Below the pieces are notes generated by a model. The model did no database searches and was not told where the DNA came from. It saw nothing but the letters and a program-made list of their open reading frames with translations. A program made the position numbers and the translations under genes. From Apodospora peruviana (taxonomy: Eukaryota > Ascomycota > Sordariomycetes > Sordariales > Lasiosphaeriaceae), in assembly GCA_033439685.1 (NCBI GenBank), contig JAUEDM010000001.1, positions 1,488,001 through 1,552,000 on the forward strand: a DNA stretch of 64,000 nucleotides, read 5' to 3'. Below are positions 54,303 through 64,000 of the stretch, one piece after another (positions within the stretch are counted from its first letter, which is position 1; every line of letters begins with the position of its first letter).

Positions 54303-55567
54303 ATGTCCCCACGACAGAGTTCATCTACTACATCCACGGCACGTGACGGAGCACAAGAGAAGAAGAAGAGGCCTGGCCCTATGGAAGTGCGACCCAGTTC
54401 AAGGTTAAAAACTTATAATGACCAACTTGGCAAAATTTATGTGATTACTAACAACAACTTGCAGTATCCTCCTCGTTTCACACACCAACCAGGTCCTGCT
54501 CCTCCACCGCGTGCAGACCTCGACATCATTTGCGTCGGCCCACGTCTTCCCCGGCGGCAACCTGTCCTCGTTCCACGAAGGCCCACTCCCAGAGCCTGGC
54601 AGCCAAAACGTGCATCAGGATAGCGAGATATATCGACTGGCCGCGGTCCGCGAGACCTTTGAGGAGAGCGGGATTCTGCTGGCGAAAAAGAAAGGGACAG
54701 CCGACGGCGGAAACACGCTTTTAGAAGTACCCGAAGAGGTCCGAGAGGCAGGCAGGAAAGCAGTCCATGGCAGCTCGGTCAAGTTTACGGAGTGGTTGGA
54801 CAGTGTGGGCGGTGTGCCTGATACGGGTATGTGTTCCCATCATAACCTCTTGAGATATCCCTTTTCAAGACTGACGAAAACCAAAAGAGGGCCTCATACC
54901 ATTTACTCGCTGGGTAACGCCAACGACCATGCCAAAGCGGTTCTCCACGCAAATGTATCTGTACATGCTACCCTCATCAAGTGACCCCTCAGGAGATACA
55001 GGAGCACCGAAGCAAGAAATGATCGTCCCGACTCCAACTCACGACGGCGGCCTCGAACATACCGCTGCAACGTTCGATAACGCGTCCACATGGTTATCCA
55101 GAGCCAGATCCGGAGAAATCATACTCTTTCCGCCTCAGTTCTACTTACTTCATCTCGTCTCAGAATTCCTGCAGGGTTCTACCGGCCAGGCGACAACAAC
55201 GCAGGACTACCAAGCCCAGCGGGACGCCCTGCTAGAATTCCTTCAGCGCACCCCAACCGTCCGAACGTTACAGCAGGAGGGAGGAGAAGGGGGAGACACA
55301 AGAATACATCCGACGGCAAATATCCCCTGGACGGAAAAGGTGATGAGCCCGACCGCGCTGTTTGTTCGCCGCAGCGATGGGCGTATCGTTCTGGGGCTGG
55401 ATAAGCCGGGACCGGAGCTGAAAGGGACTGCGCGGGGTGGTGATTGGGATAGGGTCGTGCTGGTGCACTTTAGGAAGGAGGGCCCGAGGGATGTCGAGGT
55501 TAGGTGGAGGGAGGATGTCCTGCGGGAGGAGAGGGAGGAGGGGAAGGAGGATGTGTCGAAGTTGTAA
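54303..55567 (+). CDS. NUDT19-like Nudix hydrolase
   Basis: Exons are 54303-54403, 54465-54826 and 54888-55567, giving 380 residues. Intron 1 (61 nt, ATTACTAACAAC, TTGCAG, phase 2) joins RPSS to SILLVSHTNQVLLLHRVQ. Intron 2 (61 nt, GTATGT, ACTGACG, AAAAG, phase 1) joins GVPDT to EGLIPFTRWVTP. The Nudix box is partly canonical: the required REUxEExGU is present as RETFEESGIL near residue 112, preceded by SEIYRLAAV; the region upstream (FASAHVFPGGNLSSFH) contains the usual FPGG. The following IPFTRWVTPTTMPKRFSTQM is characteristic of the NUDT19 group, whose mammalian members hydrolyse acyl-CoA in peroxisomes. No peroxisomal SKL end is present (it ends DVSKL), although SKL itself forms the last three residues and is therefore a canonical PTS1. 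Confidence 0.85.
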
Positions 55568-56581
55568 TCCTAGACTGATAGGGAAGGTGTGGTGAGCTGT
55601 AGACGCGCAATTGTTTGATTATTGATGTTCCTGCAGCTGTTGAGTCACTTGGATAGACGAACTAGATTGTGGTAAATTCAAGGGTTCACCTAATCATGGA
55701 GATTATTGGCGCATATGAGTGGAATATTTTGAGCATCCAGATATCGTCCTCATTGGAGACGTATTCTTAATTAACCCAGGGTATATCAATGATGGAGATT
55801 GAAATTATAAATGTCTGACACTGTTTGATGACTTTAATGACCATCAGTTTATGGAAAATAAACCGAAGTTGAAATCGCCATTGTTGTCAACCCTCACGCT
55901 TACTTGAGAGAATCATTGTATTAGTAAGAATCATCTAATGCGCTCCCTTCTTCATGATAATGATCGAGAAATTAGAATGAAAGGATCCAGAGATTATCGA
56001 GGTTGAGTGGCCTCCATGATGCAGTCATATGCAGTTCAAGATGCCAAGGCACGACCGTTTGGCCAAACGCGGGGGCCTTGGGGGGCTTTGCGAGCGGCGT
56101 TTCTCGCCGCGCTGGCTGCCTCTTGACAACGTTTATGATTTCAGACGAATCTTATGCTGGGATATTGTCAGTGGGCTGTGCATCAAAGGTCGTACTGCAT
56201 TAGTACTGCTTATTATTCTCCCACCTGTATTCAAAACCACTGAGTGGAAAGTGGAAACTCCAAGACACGGTGACGAGTCATTGGATCTTCAACCGAAACC
56301 ATTCCCATTATAGGTTTCCTAGTTTACTGACTCTGGCGGTGAATGGAGGAACCGTCCTCAGTACTTCAGCAGGCCTCCAGATGCGCCCGCGCCGCTCCGC
56401 TGTGCTGCCTGCTTCCTGCATGAGCGGCCCCTATCCGACCGTCACTGATTGGTCCATCTGTGTGGGTTAGCTCTCTGCAGGCTAGAGGTGGCTTGTTTGG
56501 CAGCCTGCATTCTCAGGAGTCATCGTTGCGCTGGCGCCTTGTTTGGCGTGCATACGAGTCCCGAGTGGAGGAATATAAGTC
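55568..56581. other. Intergenic region, AT-rich
   Basis: No gene is seen. Bases 55650-55990 are AT-rich. The right part is the promoter side of the AAA+ ATPase gene. Confidence 0.5.
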
Positions 56582-56587
56582 TATAAA
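56582..56587 (+). promoter_or_regulatory. TATA box candidate
   Basis: TATAAA lies 235 bases upstream of the ATG of the AAA+ ATPase. The intervening leader is CT-rich (56700-56800), typical of fungal transcription start regions. Confidence 0.4.
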
Positions 56588-56816
56588 ATATCCATTCACC
56601 TTGTCTTCAGTGACCTGCAAATTTCATTTCAAATAAGTTCTGGGAAGGAAGGTTCTTACCCATTCACTCCGGGTTCCGAAGCATATCTTACAACCACTTC
56701 TGCTTATCGCCTTATTTCTCAGTTTTCTCTTCATTCCTCACAAACTCGCCTTCCCAATCCTTCCATACAGCGCAACCATATTCTTATACTCTCACATATA
56801 TCGTACCCTAATCACG

Positions 56817-58985
56817 ATGGCGCCGGGAGTTCTGGCCGACGAGGTCCCAAACGGGACCTCGAGCGAACCAAATGGCGAGAAGGCCGTTCCACTCACAAAC
56901 GGTCACTCTGAAGTCAAGAAGGAGGAGATCTTGACCAACGGCGAGAAGGAGACGGCGACTCCGGAAGTCAAGGAACCTGAGCCAGAAGTCAAAGATGAGC
57001 CAAAGGAGGAGAAGAAGACGGACGAGGCAGTCAAGTTGGAGGACGAGAAGCCAAAGGACGAAAAGCCAGAGGACCAGACCATGAAGTGCGAGATGAAGCA
57101 TCTCGACAGGAAGTACGACGAGAAGGACGAAAAGTACTTTGTCGAGCGCAAGCCCGAGGGCGAGAAGCCCAAGCAGAAGGACTGGTGGCAGCTCTTTGCC
57201 TTTTGTTTGGTCAGGCACTACGATTCGGACGGCGACCTCGACTACACTCGTCTCTACGTGAATCCTCAGCCGCTCAGGCAGCTCCTCAAAGACGTCATCG
57301 GAAACTATCCCGGTGATCCCATCGACGTGGACGACGTGCAGATCGAGTCGCCGTACCACTCGCTCTTCCACTACCGCAAGGAGCTCGAGGCAGAAGGCCT
57401 TGAGCGGTTTGCTGAAGATCCGGAATCGCTGGCGCAGCACAAGCTCCTGATCGAGTGGATCAAGTCGCACTTTGAGCTTGATATCGCCGCCCACGACAAG
57501 TGCTTCGCTGGCGACGTCAAAGCTATTGCTTATGACCGGCTATGGACCATCTTCCCGCCCAACACGATCGTGCACTGCAAGGTCCTCAACCAGCACCGCG
57601 CTTATCGGGTCTACAACACCTGGTACGAGTATGGTGACTTCCCGCGCTTCTACCTGGCGCTCGACTACATCGACTTTGACGGCGACGACATCGGAGAGCG
57701 CAGGACGAACATGTACATGCCCAAGTACACGGGCATCCAGGACGTGACGCAGCTGACGACGCGCCCGCTTGATCTGCTGAGCGACGCCGACGACCTGCGG
57801 AAGCAACTGATCGCGCGCGGCAAGAAGTTCGAGGAGCTCATCGGGCAGCACTACATGGAGTACAACAGCATCGCGCTCAAGAGCGGCGAGAACGGCTACA
57901 TCCGGTTCAACGTGTCGGGCCGCGTCATGATCGACTGCAAGACGTACCACCGGCTGGACTCGAACGATTCTTTTATGGTGGATGAGTTACCCCAGAACAA
58001 GGCGCGCAGGATAAACCGTGACGGGGGCGCCGACGAGTTCGAGTCGCACGAATACGATTTCGAGCCGCTGACGGACGACGAGCTGATTCTCTGCAACGCC
58101 ATGGCGCGCGGGTACTCGTTTTCCGTGAAGCGCTTCGTCGAGTTCCGCGTCGACCTGTTGCAGCCGATCAAGTGGAACCCGGACTGCTTTGATAGTCTCG
58201 TGCTCGACCCGGCCATCAAGAAGACGGTGCGGGCGCTGGTGTCGACGCATTCTCAGAAAAAGGATAGTTTTGACGACATCGTCAAGGGCAAAGGCCAGGG
58301 TTTGGTGTGTGTGTTACACGGCCCGCCGGGCGTCGGCAAGACCCTCACCGCAGAATGCGTGGCCGAGTACGTCCAGCGGCCCTTATACATGGTCTCGTCG
58401 GGCGATTTGGGGTGCGACAGCTCCGACCTCGATCGCCAGCTGACGCGCATCATGGACATGACGGCCACCTGGCGGGCGGTGCTGCTGATCGACGAGGCCG
58501 ATGTGTTTCTTGAGCAACGCGCGCTGCACGACCTGCACCGCAACGCCATGGTCAGCGTTTTCCTCAGGGTGCTCGAGTACTACAGCGGCATTCTGTTTCT
58601 CACGACAAACCGCGTTAACACATTTGACGACGCCTTCAAGTCGCGCATCCACATCCCGATCCGATATACGGACTTGACCGTCGAGTCGCGCCGGCAGATC
58701 TGGAAGAACTTTTGCGCGATGGTTCCCGGAGGAGTCAAGATCACGGAGCGCGGGTATGATATTTTGGCCGAGCACGACCTGAACGGAAGGCAGATCAAGA
58801 ACGCGATCAAGGCCGCCGAGAGCCTGTCGGCGTATGATGGGGTGAAATTGGACCTGGAACAGCTGCTCCAGGTGACCAAGATCCAGGCAATGTTTGAGAA
58901 GGACCTGACCAGCCTGAGCGGGATCGATTACACGGCGCCGGGGCAGTCGAAGAAGGATGCCGATAGCAGGAACATGTTTCTGTGA
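56817..58985 (+). CDS. AAA+ ATPase, fungal DUF7025-type
   Basis: A single exon encodes 722 residues from the ATG in TCACGATGG. The first 120 residues are highly charged (Lys/Glu/Pro). Residues about 125-400 form a region (WWQLFAFCLVRHYDSDGDLD, PYHSLFHYRKELEAEGLERF, DYIDFDGDDIGERRTNMYMP) that precedes many fungal AAA proteins. The AAA module has Walker A GPPGVGKT (near residue 502), Walker B LLIDEADVF (near 556), sensor-1 FLTTNRVNTFDDAFKSRIHI with the Arg-finger region, and a C-terminal lid (DILAEHDLNGRQIKNAIKAA). All catalytic residues look intact. Related proteins are common in Pezizomycotina, but their cellular role is not established. No membrane segment is seen, so this is not a BCS1-type protein. 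Confidence 0.88.
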   Translation: MAPGVLADEVPNGTSSEPNGEKAVPLTNGHSEVKKEEILTNGEKETATPEVKEPEPEVKDEPKEEKKTDEAVKLEDEKPKDEKPEDQTMKCEMKHLDRKYDEKDEKYFVERKPEGEKPKQKDWWQLFAFCLVRHYDSDGDLDYTRLYVNPQPLRQLLKDVIGNYPGDPIDVDDVQIESPYHSLFHYRKELEAEGLERFAEDPESLAQHKLLIEWIKSHFELDIAAHDKCFAGDVKAIAYDRLWTIFPPNTIVHCKVLNQHRAYRVYNTWYEYGDFPRFYLALDYIDFDGDDIGERRTNMYMPKYTGIQDVTQLTTRPLDLLSDADDLRKQLIARGKKFEELIGQHYMEYNSIALKSGENGYIRFNVSGRVMIDCKTYHRLDSNDSFMVDELPQNKARRINRDGGADEFESHEYDFEPLTDDELILCNAMARGYSFSVKRFVEFRVDLLQPIKWNPDCFDSLVLDPAIKKTVRALVSTHSQKKDSFDDIVKGKGQGLVCVLHGPPGVGKTLTAECVAEYVQRPLYMVSSGDLGCDSSDLDRQLTRIMDMTATWRAVLLIDEADVFLEQRALHDLHRNAMVSVFLRVLEYYSGILFLTTNRVNTFDDAFKSRIHIPIRYTDLTVESRRQIWKNFCAMVPGGVKITERGYDILAEHDLNGRQIKNAIKAAESLSAYDGVKLDLEQLLQVTKIQAMFEKDLTSLSGIDYTAPGQSKKDADSRNMFL

Positions 58986-60005
58986 TTTTCTTTTCTCTTG
59001 TCTCACGGTTAGGTAGGGGATATGGAGTTTGCATCTCATTTTCATGATTTCATTCCATGGGTTCGTCTCGAGTTTTCCCTTTCTTGGTTTCCGTAGGCAA
59101 ATGAGCTCTTGTGTTGGGTTTAAGCACTGCATGGCGTCTAGAAATCTAGATTTGGGAAGGAGATCACGAAGATGAGGAGGTATGGCCGGGTAGACAGGAT
59201 CTACCTTTGGTACATATCATGATGCGGATAATTATACCAAGCTAGTTATCGATCTATTGGATTTGATATGATTATACTTTATCACAGATTTCATCCTCTC
59301 GCTCTCATAACCCATTTTTTGGGAGTTCAACATATCTCGCCGACCGGGATCTGTTTCTGTCAGTGCCCCCAGAATCATATTGGGAATAGTAGTAGAGAGA
59401 ACCAACCATGGAAATACCAGTATCTTGAACTCGAGTATCGTCAGTTCCATCATCTTAGCTGAACCATAGTTATTTATCTTAATAGCCACAACACCCGCCC
59501 CATAGTACATAGCTCAGTCCCTGTTTTCATCACGGCAAAACGACAGAGACAAGAAGAAGCAGTCAGGGGGGAATCGTCGACGTCAAGCCAACCATCAGGA
59601 CAACCAACGCATGCAATATCACGTGGTCAAACTCAGCATGGCACCTCTACGCCCACACAAAGGTGGGGAACTTCAACGCACCTCAGCCTTGAAAGAATTT
59701 GGGACAGCAACGGGTCGGGTGTGATTCCCAAGCGAAGCCGACGCTAGCTCCGCTGGAATAAGACTACCAGTCTACCGGATTACAGCACGCGTTTTACTCG
59801 TCACTCACTACAACTAAATCCCAATATCTACCAATCAGGGCAGTTCACAATGTTCAAGTGTTCAGCTTGGGGGTGAAATCGCAATTCGAAGGCTGAACAG
59901 ATGCGGAAAAGCGATATGCGCATCACATGGCTCGGTACATCTGTCAGTTACATGTACATGTATTTTTTGGCTCAAGGACAACCTATTGAACTGACACATC
60001 GAAAG
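58986..60005. other. Spacer between the AAA gene and the DPP III pseudogene
   Basis: No intact gene is seen. The first exon of the DPP III gene would be expected here but could not be recognised. A short frame near 59575-59690 (CNITWSNSAWHLYAHTKVG) looks protein-like but is isolated. Confidence 0.4.
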
Positions 60006-62339
60006 TGCCGCCTGGTTCGGCGCAAGAATAGTTCTGGAACAGGTCTCTCCGGAATCCCCAATAATATTCGATTTCATGCTCGAGCTCTACCGAACCTGCG
60101 CCGGGGACTGGGAGTCCTTGGTCGATTCTGACATTAGTATCGAGGAGCTCCGCCACTTCTCGACCTATGCTGCGACGTTTCTGTCCAATGTCGGGAACTA
60201 CTTTGTACGTCATAATGCTCGATGCTGTAAGAGCTCATGTTGACTGACAAACTTAGGGCTCGGGAGATCAGAAGTTCGTGCCCGCCGTCAGCGCCGAGTT
60301 CCTGCGCAGCCTCGCCACCAAGTCGCCGAAGCTGTCGGAGCTGTTCGTGGATCTCTCTCCGGCCATCGGCTCGATCCCTCCTTATGGTCTTGGTTATTCC
60401 AGCGAGATCACACAGAGAGCATACTATCTAGGACCTGGTATTACAGAGCACGACGTTCAGATGGTATCCAAGGTCCTAGACCGGAATGCCTTATGTCCTG
60501 AGAACACGAGGATCCGGAAAGCGGAGAATGGCAATGACTTTGAGGTACTCCTCGCGTCCGTAGACCGCAGCGATCTCAACGAAAGCTTCCCTCTTCCCGA
60601 CGGAAACGGAGTTGTGAAGCTGACGCGCGGCGATCACTCTGTTGACCTCGAGCGCGTGTGTGCCGAGCTATCCGAGGCAGTGAAGTACGCCGGGAACGAC
60701 AGACAGAAGAATTTTCTGCATGCCTACATTCAGAGTTTCCAAACCGGCAGCTGGACACCTGCCGTGAGTCGCTGCGTATCTGAGCCCAAGACAAGGCGCC
60801 GAGAGTGGAAAACATCTTTGGTTATGTGGAACCGTACCGCGACCCGCACGGAATCTGATCCGAGTTCGAGGGCCTGGTGGCCATCGCTAATGACAGGGAG
60901 ACCGAGCTGCTTGCCAAATTGGTCGACAACTCGGCCAGGTTCATCCGCCGATTGCCTTGGAACACACTCGAGAACGACGGGAAGGGGCCGTCGAGAAGAG
61001 CTTGTTCGAGCCTCCCAATTTCTCAAGCATTCACAGTAATTACTGCCTTAAAACGTAACCGGTAATTATGTTCACTCCCGCTAACAACTCGATAGCTCTT
61101 ACGTATTGCTCGAGTTTACTATTTCCGGGTATCAGTCTTCCAAACGTGAGGTGGTATCGTTCATTGGGTGACGCTCAGTTGAACACCGGGCTAACTAAAC
61201 CAATGGGTGTAGTACAATGATATTCGTCAGGAAGAGGGCTTCAAGAATGTGATCATCGCCAACAGAATGGCGGTGGAGAGCCAAGCACAATAATACCCGT
61301 TCATCGACTCCTCAGAAGCCGAAGAATGCAGGAGGTGCAAGTTTCACGCATATTACTGGTGGGTAGTGCTTCACGAGCTCCTAGGCCACGGTACCGGACG
61401 AATGATGGTCGAGACCGAGGAAGGGAAATATAACTTCGACATTGAAAACCTCCGAATCAACTCCATCACTGAACAGCCAATCGCGTCTTGCTACAAACCT
61501 GGGCAGACCTGGACCGGTCAGTTTGGAGATCTCTCCACCACAGTCGACGAGTGCAGAGCCGAGCTTGTCGGGGCCTACCTGATGGACGACGTAGAGCTCC
61601 TACAACTTTCTGGCTTCACGGAAACGTCTGACATCCGAGCCGTGGACCGTATGTTGCCATGATCTGAAATTTTGGTTGAAAGAAACATAACTTGCAGCTT
61701 GACTGACATCTATCTAGTAACATACAACGTGTACCAGCAACTCGGAGTAGACGGTTTGCGAGGGCTCTCAAACTTCAACGTTGATACAGGAGTATGTTAT
61801 TGAAAGTGGACGTATCAATCTTCAACTCGTATGCTGACATGTCTATGCTTGACAGAAATGGGGCCAAGCCCACAGTCAGGTCAGTCATTGCCATCTTTGG
61901 GGTGCATGATTAAACATAAAGACTGATATTTCTGCAGGCCCATTGTGCCATTCTCAAATGTCTCCTCCTCGATGGCGGGGGCTGTGTATCCGTTTCCCAC
62001 GACAAGGCTCAACAGACTTTGACAATACGGGTTGACCGGGCAAAGGTTTCCACGCATGGGAAACCAGCCCTCGGCAGAATGCTCTTGCAGCTGCACATGT
62101 TCCGATGTACAGCCGACGGAGAGGGCTGCCGGGCGTACTCTAGGGAGCTCTCTAAAGTGGAAGGCGAATACGTCGAGTGGCGGCAGACGGCGCTGGCGAC
62201 GAAGCCTCCTCCCCTTATTTTCGCACAGGCTAATACGTTTCTCGAGGCCGAGACTGTGGTTCTCAAAGAGTATGAGCCCACAGTTGAGGGGCGTCATCCA
62301 AAGCTGGGCGGAGCGCGGGGTTTGATCGAATTCCTGTAG
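60006..62339 (+). pseudogene. Dipeptidyl-peptidase III (M49) pseudogene retaining introns
   Basis: Homology to DPP III is continuous. Exon 60006-60204 reads ARIVLEQVSPESPIIFDFML and ends FLSNVGNYF, then a 52-nt intron, then GSGDQKFVPAVSAEFLRSL. The zinc site is present downstream (HELLGH at about 61372-61389; ECRAEL at about 61549-61566), and the last exon carries VDRAKVSTHGKPALGRMLL. The gene is broken: a frameshift near 60755, TGA at 60781-60783 and 60856-60858 in the shifted frame, a second frameshift near 60983, and TAA at 61291-61293. The two TGAs replace a conserved Trp and an Arg, each explicable by one transition. The recognisable 5' exon encoding the protein start is missing. Introns with normal borders (for example 61650-61720 and around 61790-61860) show it is a decayed gene, not a processed copy. 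Confidence 0.88.
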
Positions 62340-63500
62340 CTGCTTCGTGACGTCCTCTTGGTCTACTCTCGCCACCGAGCTTCGCACTTACTTCAAAGGC
62401 ACCACAAAATGCCGAACGCATTTCTGAAGCCGGGGTCCCTGGATCCTATGCTAGATGAAAGAAAGTAAGTAAGGAAACGAAAGGAATGAGATTGCTGGGG
62501 ACTGGGAAGGGGGTGTGATGGTCTGGTTTGGCGTCGATATAGTCTTGTCCCCCCCAAAAAATGGTTGGAATGATTTATGGACCTAAAGACGAACAAAAGC
62601 GAGCTCTAAGGAGCATCATGATAACAGAGCCTGAGAGTGAGGTAGGACTGGTAGGTCCATAAGCCGTACTCGGTACCTGCATGCATGACATTCATGCAAC
62701 AGCGGACATAAGCAAGACCCCTGCAGGAATGTGCCAGTTTCTTGGGCCTGGGCCTGGGCTTGAGCTTTGTGGTTGTTGGGAAGCCGAAGGAAGCACTACA
62801 GCTTTGACCTCTGGACCCGACATGCTTGGTATTTCTTGGAATGTTCCCAGTTGTTCTACAAGCAACAGTACACACTATTGCTTGCCCCAAAGCTATGTGG
62901 CTCAATTGCCATCTGAGCACTGAAGGTAGGTGTTGATGAACAAACCTATGTCCTCCTATGACCTTCTCGTGACTCAGTCGTTCGCTTGAGTGTAAAGGAC
63001 ACACGAGTAGTTGAACCAGTACAATGAAGGGAGCCAACTGAAACCGAGAAACCAATGAACTTGTGTAACTATCGAAATTGAAATATTTTTGATCTGTGAT
63101 GACGTTATCGACGAGGGTACATTTCGATAGTCTGTCGGAACCTGGCAATATTTACCTAAGGGCAAGCCTTCCCGGACGGCAGATGGCACCACCAGGTTGC
63201 TTTCAGTGAGCCTTGGAGGGCTGAGCGGGGAGCTTAGCAGAACCTACATATTCAAACTCTGGTAACCAGAACAGACGATGCAACCTCACAGGTTCGAAAT
63301 GGAATAAATTCTCAGCCACAGGCGTGAGAAACCAGTTTGTTTCCCCCCTATACATCCACTGTGAGTCCGAGCTAGCAAATCGCACAGCGGAGACTACCCC
63401 ATACTGCAATTTCACTAGAAGGCAACACTAGGAATAGTTTCCACACTCCATGCCGTCTTACGCGATATTACCGAGATGAATTGGAGTGTTTATTTCAGCA
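62340..63500. other. Intergenic region, no supported gene
   Basis: No gene is called. A minus-strand stretch at 63203-63415 (QWMYRGETNWFLTPVAENLF) is protein-like for about 65 codons but has no ATG start and no recognised family. It may be a fragment. Confidence 0.4.
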
Positions 63501-63506
63501 TATAAA
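63501..63506 (+). promoter_or_regulatory. TATA box candidate
   Basis: TATAAA lies 101 bases upstream of the ATG at 63602 of the secreted protein gene, in a good position for a fungal core promoter. Confidence 0.5.
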
Positions 63507-63601
63507 ACTCCCAGGGACTGCCCTCTTCCCCATTGAAACCAGTCCTCAAGTTTGTCGTGAAAACAACATCACCTGGTTCAACTCAACCAACTACCTCCAC
63601 A

Positions 63602-64000
63602 ATGAGACTCTCTACTTATACCAGCGCCCTTGTCGCTGCCGCCGCGACTTGCATAAGCGCGGCCGCCGTGACACGTTCGGTAGGCTCGGTCCGGACGGTC
63701 TACACCTTCCCGCCAAACACATTTGTCGAGAACATCGCGGTCCGGTCCAACAGTAACCTGCTGATCACCGCCAGCTCGGCCGACCTGTACTCCATCAACC
63801 CCAAAGCCGCTAGCCCCAACGCCACCGTGGTGCACACGTTCCCCAACGCGAACGGCATCTTCGGCATCACCGAGGTCGCGCACGACGTCTTCGCCGTGCT
63901 GACGGGCATCTGGGACTTCGCCATCACGCGCGCCGAGCTGGGCTCGCTGGCCGTCTGGACCGTCAACTTCAACACCGCTACCCCCAAAGTGAAGAAGCTG
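63602..64000 (+). CDS. Secreted SMP-30/gluconolactonase-like beta-propeller protein (3' partial)
   Basis: The frame opens at the ATG at 63602 and stays open for 133 codons to the window end. Residues 1-22 form a clear signal peptide (MRLSTYTSALVAAAATCISA). The mature start VRTVYTFPPNTFVENIAVRS then NSNLLITASSADLYSINPKA and IFGITEVAHDVFAVLTGIWD has the spacing of six-bladed propeller repeats (SMP-30/gluconolactonase-like), common among secreted fungal proteins of unknown substrate. Third codon positions are strongly GC-rich, consistent with a well-expressed gene. Only the first one to two blades are visible, so catalytic residues cannot be checked. Confidence 0.75.
   Translation, partial: MRLSTYTSALVAAAATCISAAAVTRSVGSVRTVYTFPPNTFVENIAVRSNSNLLITASSADLYSINPKAASPNATVVHTFPNANGIFGITEVAHDVFAVLTGIWDFAITRAELGSLAVWTVNFNTATPKVKKL

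Overview
The window is nuclear DNA of a filamentous ascomycete, most likely a Sordariomycete and probably Sordariales. Introns are short, with GTRNGT donors, CTNAY-type branch points and YAG acceptors. Several gene families are typical of Pezizomycotina: a fungal rhodopsin-domain membrane protein, a secreted exo-polygalacturonase, a DUF7025-type AAA ATPase and a Neurospora-like photolyase. Intergenic DNA carries recurrent CCTAGGTACCTAGG-like palindromes, and there is a decayed chromodomain Ty3/gypsy element. No prokaryotic operon logic applies; genes are independent units on both strands.

Layout. 0-6.1 kb: 3' part of a UVRAG/Vps38-like PI3-kinase subunit, a small conserved protein with a confusing 5' end, an unknown 446-residue protein, and a two-exon protein with two SH3-like segments. 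6.8-9.2 kb: relic chromovirus lacking reverse transcriptase, RNase H and the integrase core. 10-18.3 kb: rhodopsin-domain 7TM protein, a minimal kinase-like protein, a multi-exon unknown gene with a nonsense codon, and a DJ-1/PfpI protein. 19.4-30.4 kb: conserved block with Rtc1/WDR24 (SEACAT/GATOR2) divergent from Cactin, then a large forkhead transcription factor. 30.4-39.2 kb: gene-poor interval with one weak multi-exon candidate. 39.2-55.6 kb: exo-polygalacturonase, XLF/Nej1, ankyrin protein, photolyase, RPS21, SLX4 and a NUDT19-like Nudix hydrolase. 56.8-64 kb: AAA+ ATPase, a dipeptidyl-peptidase III pseudogene, and the 5' part of a secreted beta-propeller-like protein running off the end.

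Three DNA-repair genes (Nej1/XLF, photolyase, SLX4) lie within about 12 kb. I see no evidence that this is more than proximity. No biosynthetic cluster, CRISPR array, rRNA or convincing tRNA was seen. The clearest unusual points are a triplicated LGxIG motif in the XLF tail, two genes whose stop codon is followed in frame by coding-like tail sequence, a DPP III gene in decay whose nonsense codons look transition-derived, an alternative-start mitochondrial presequence on the photolyase, and very small 3' exons in Cactin. Splice junctions were placed by eye and need transcript support.
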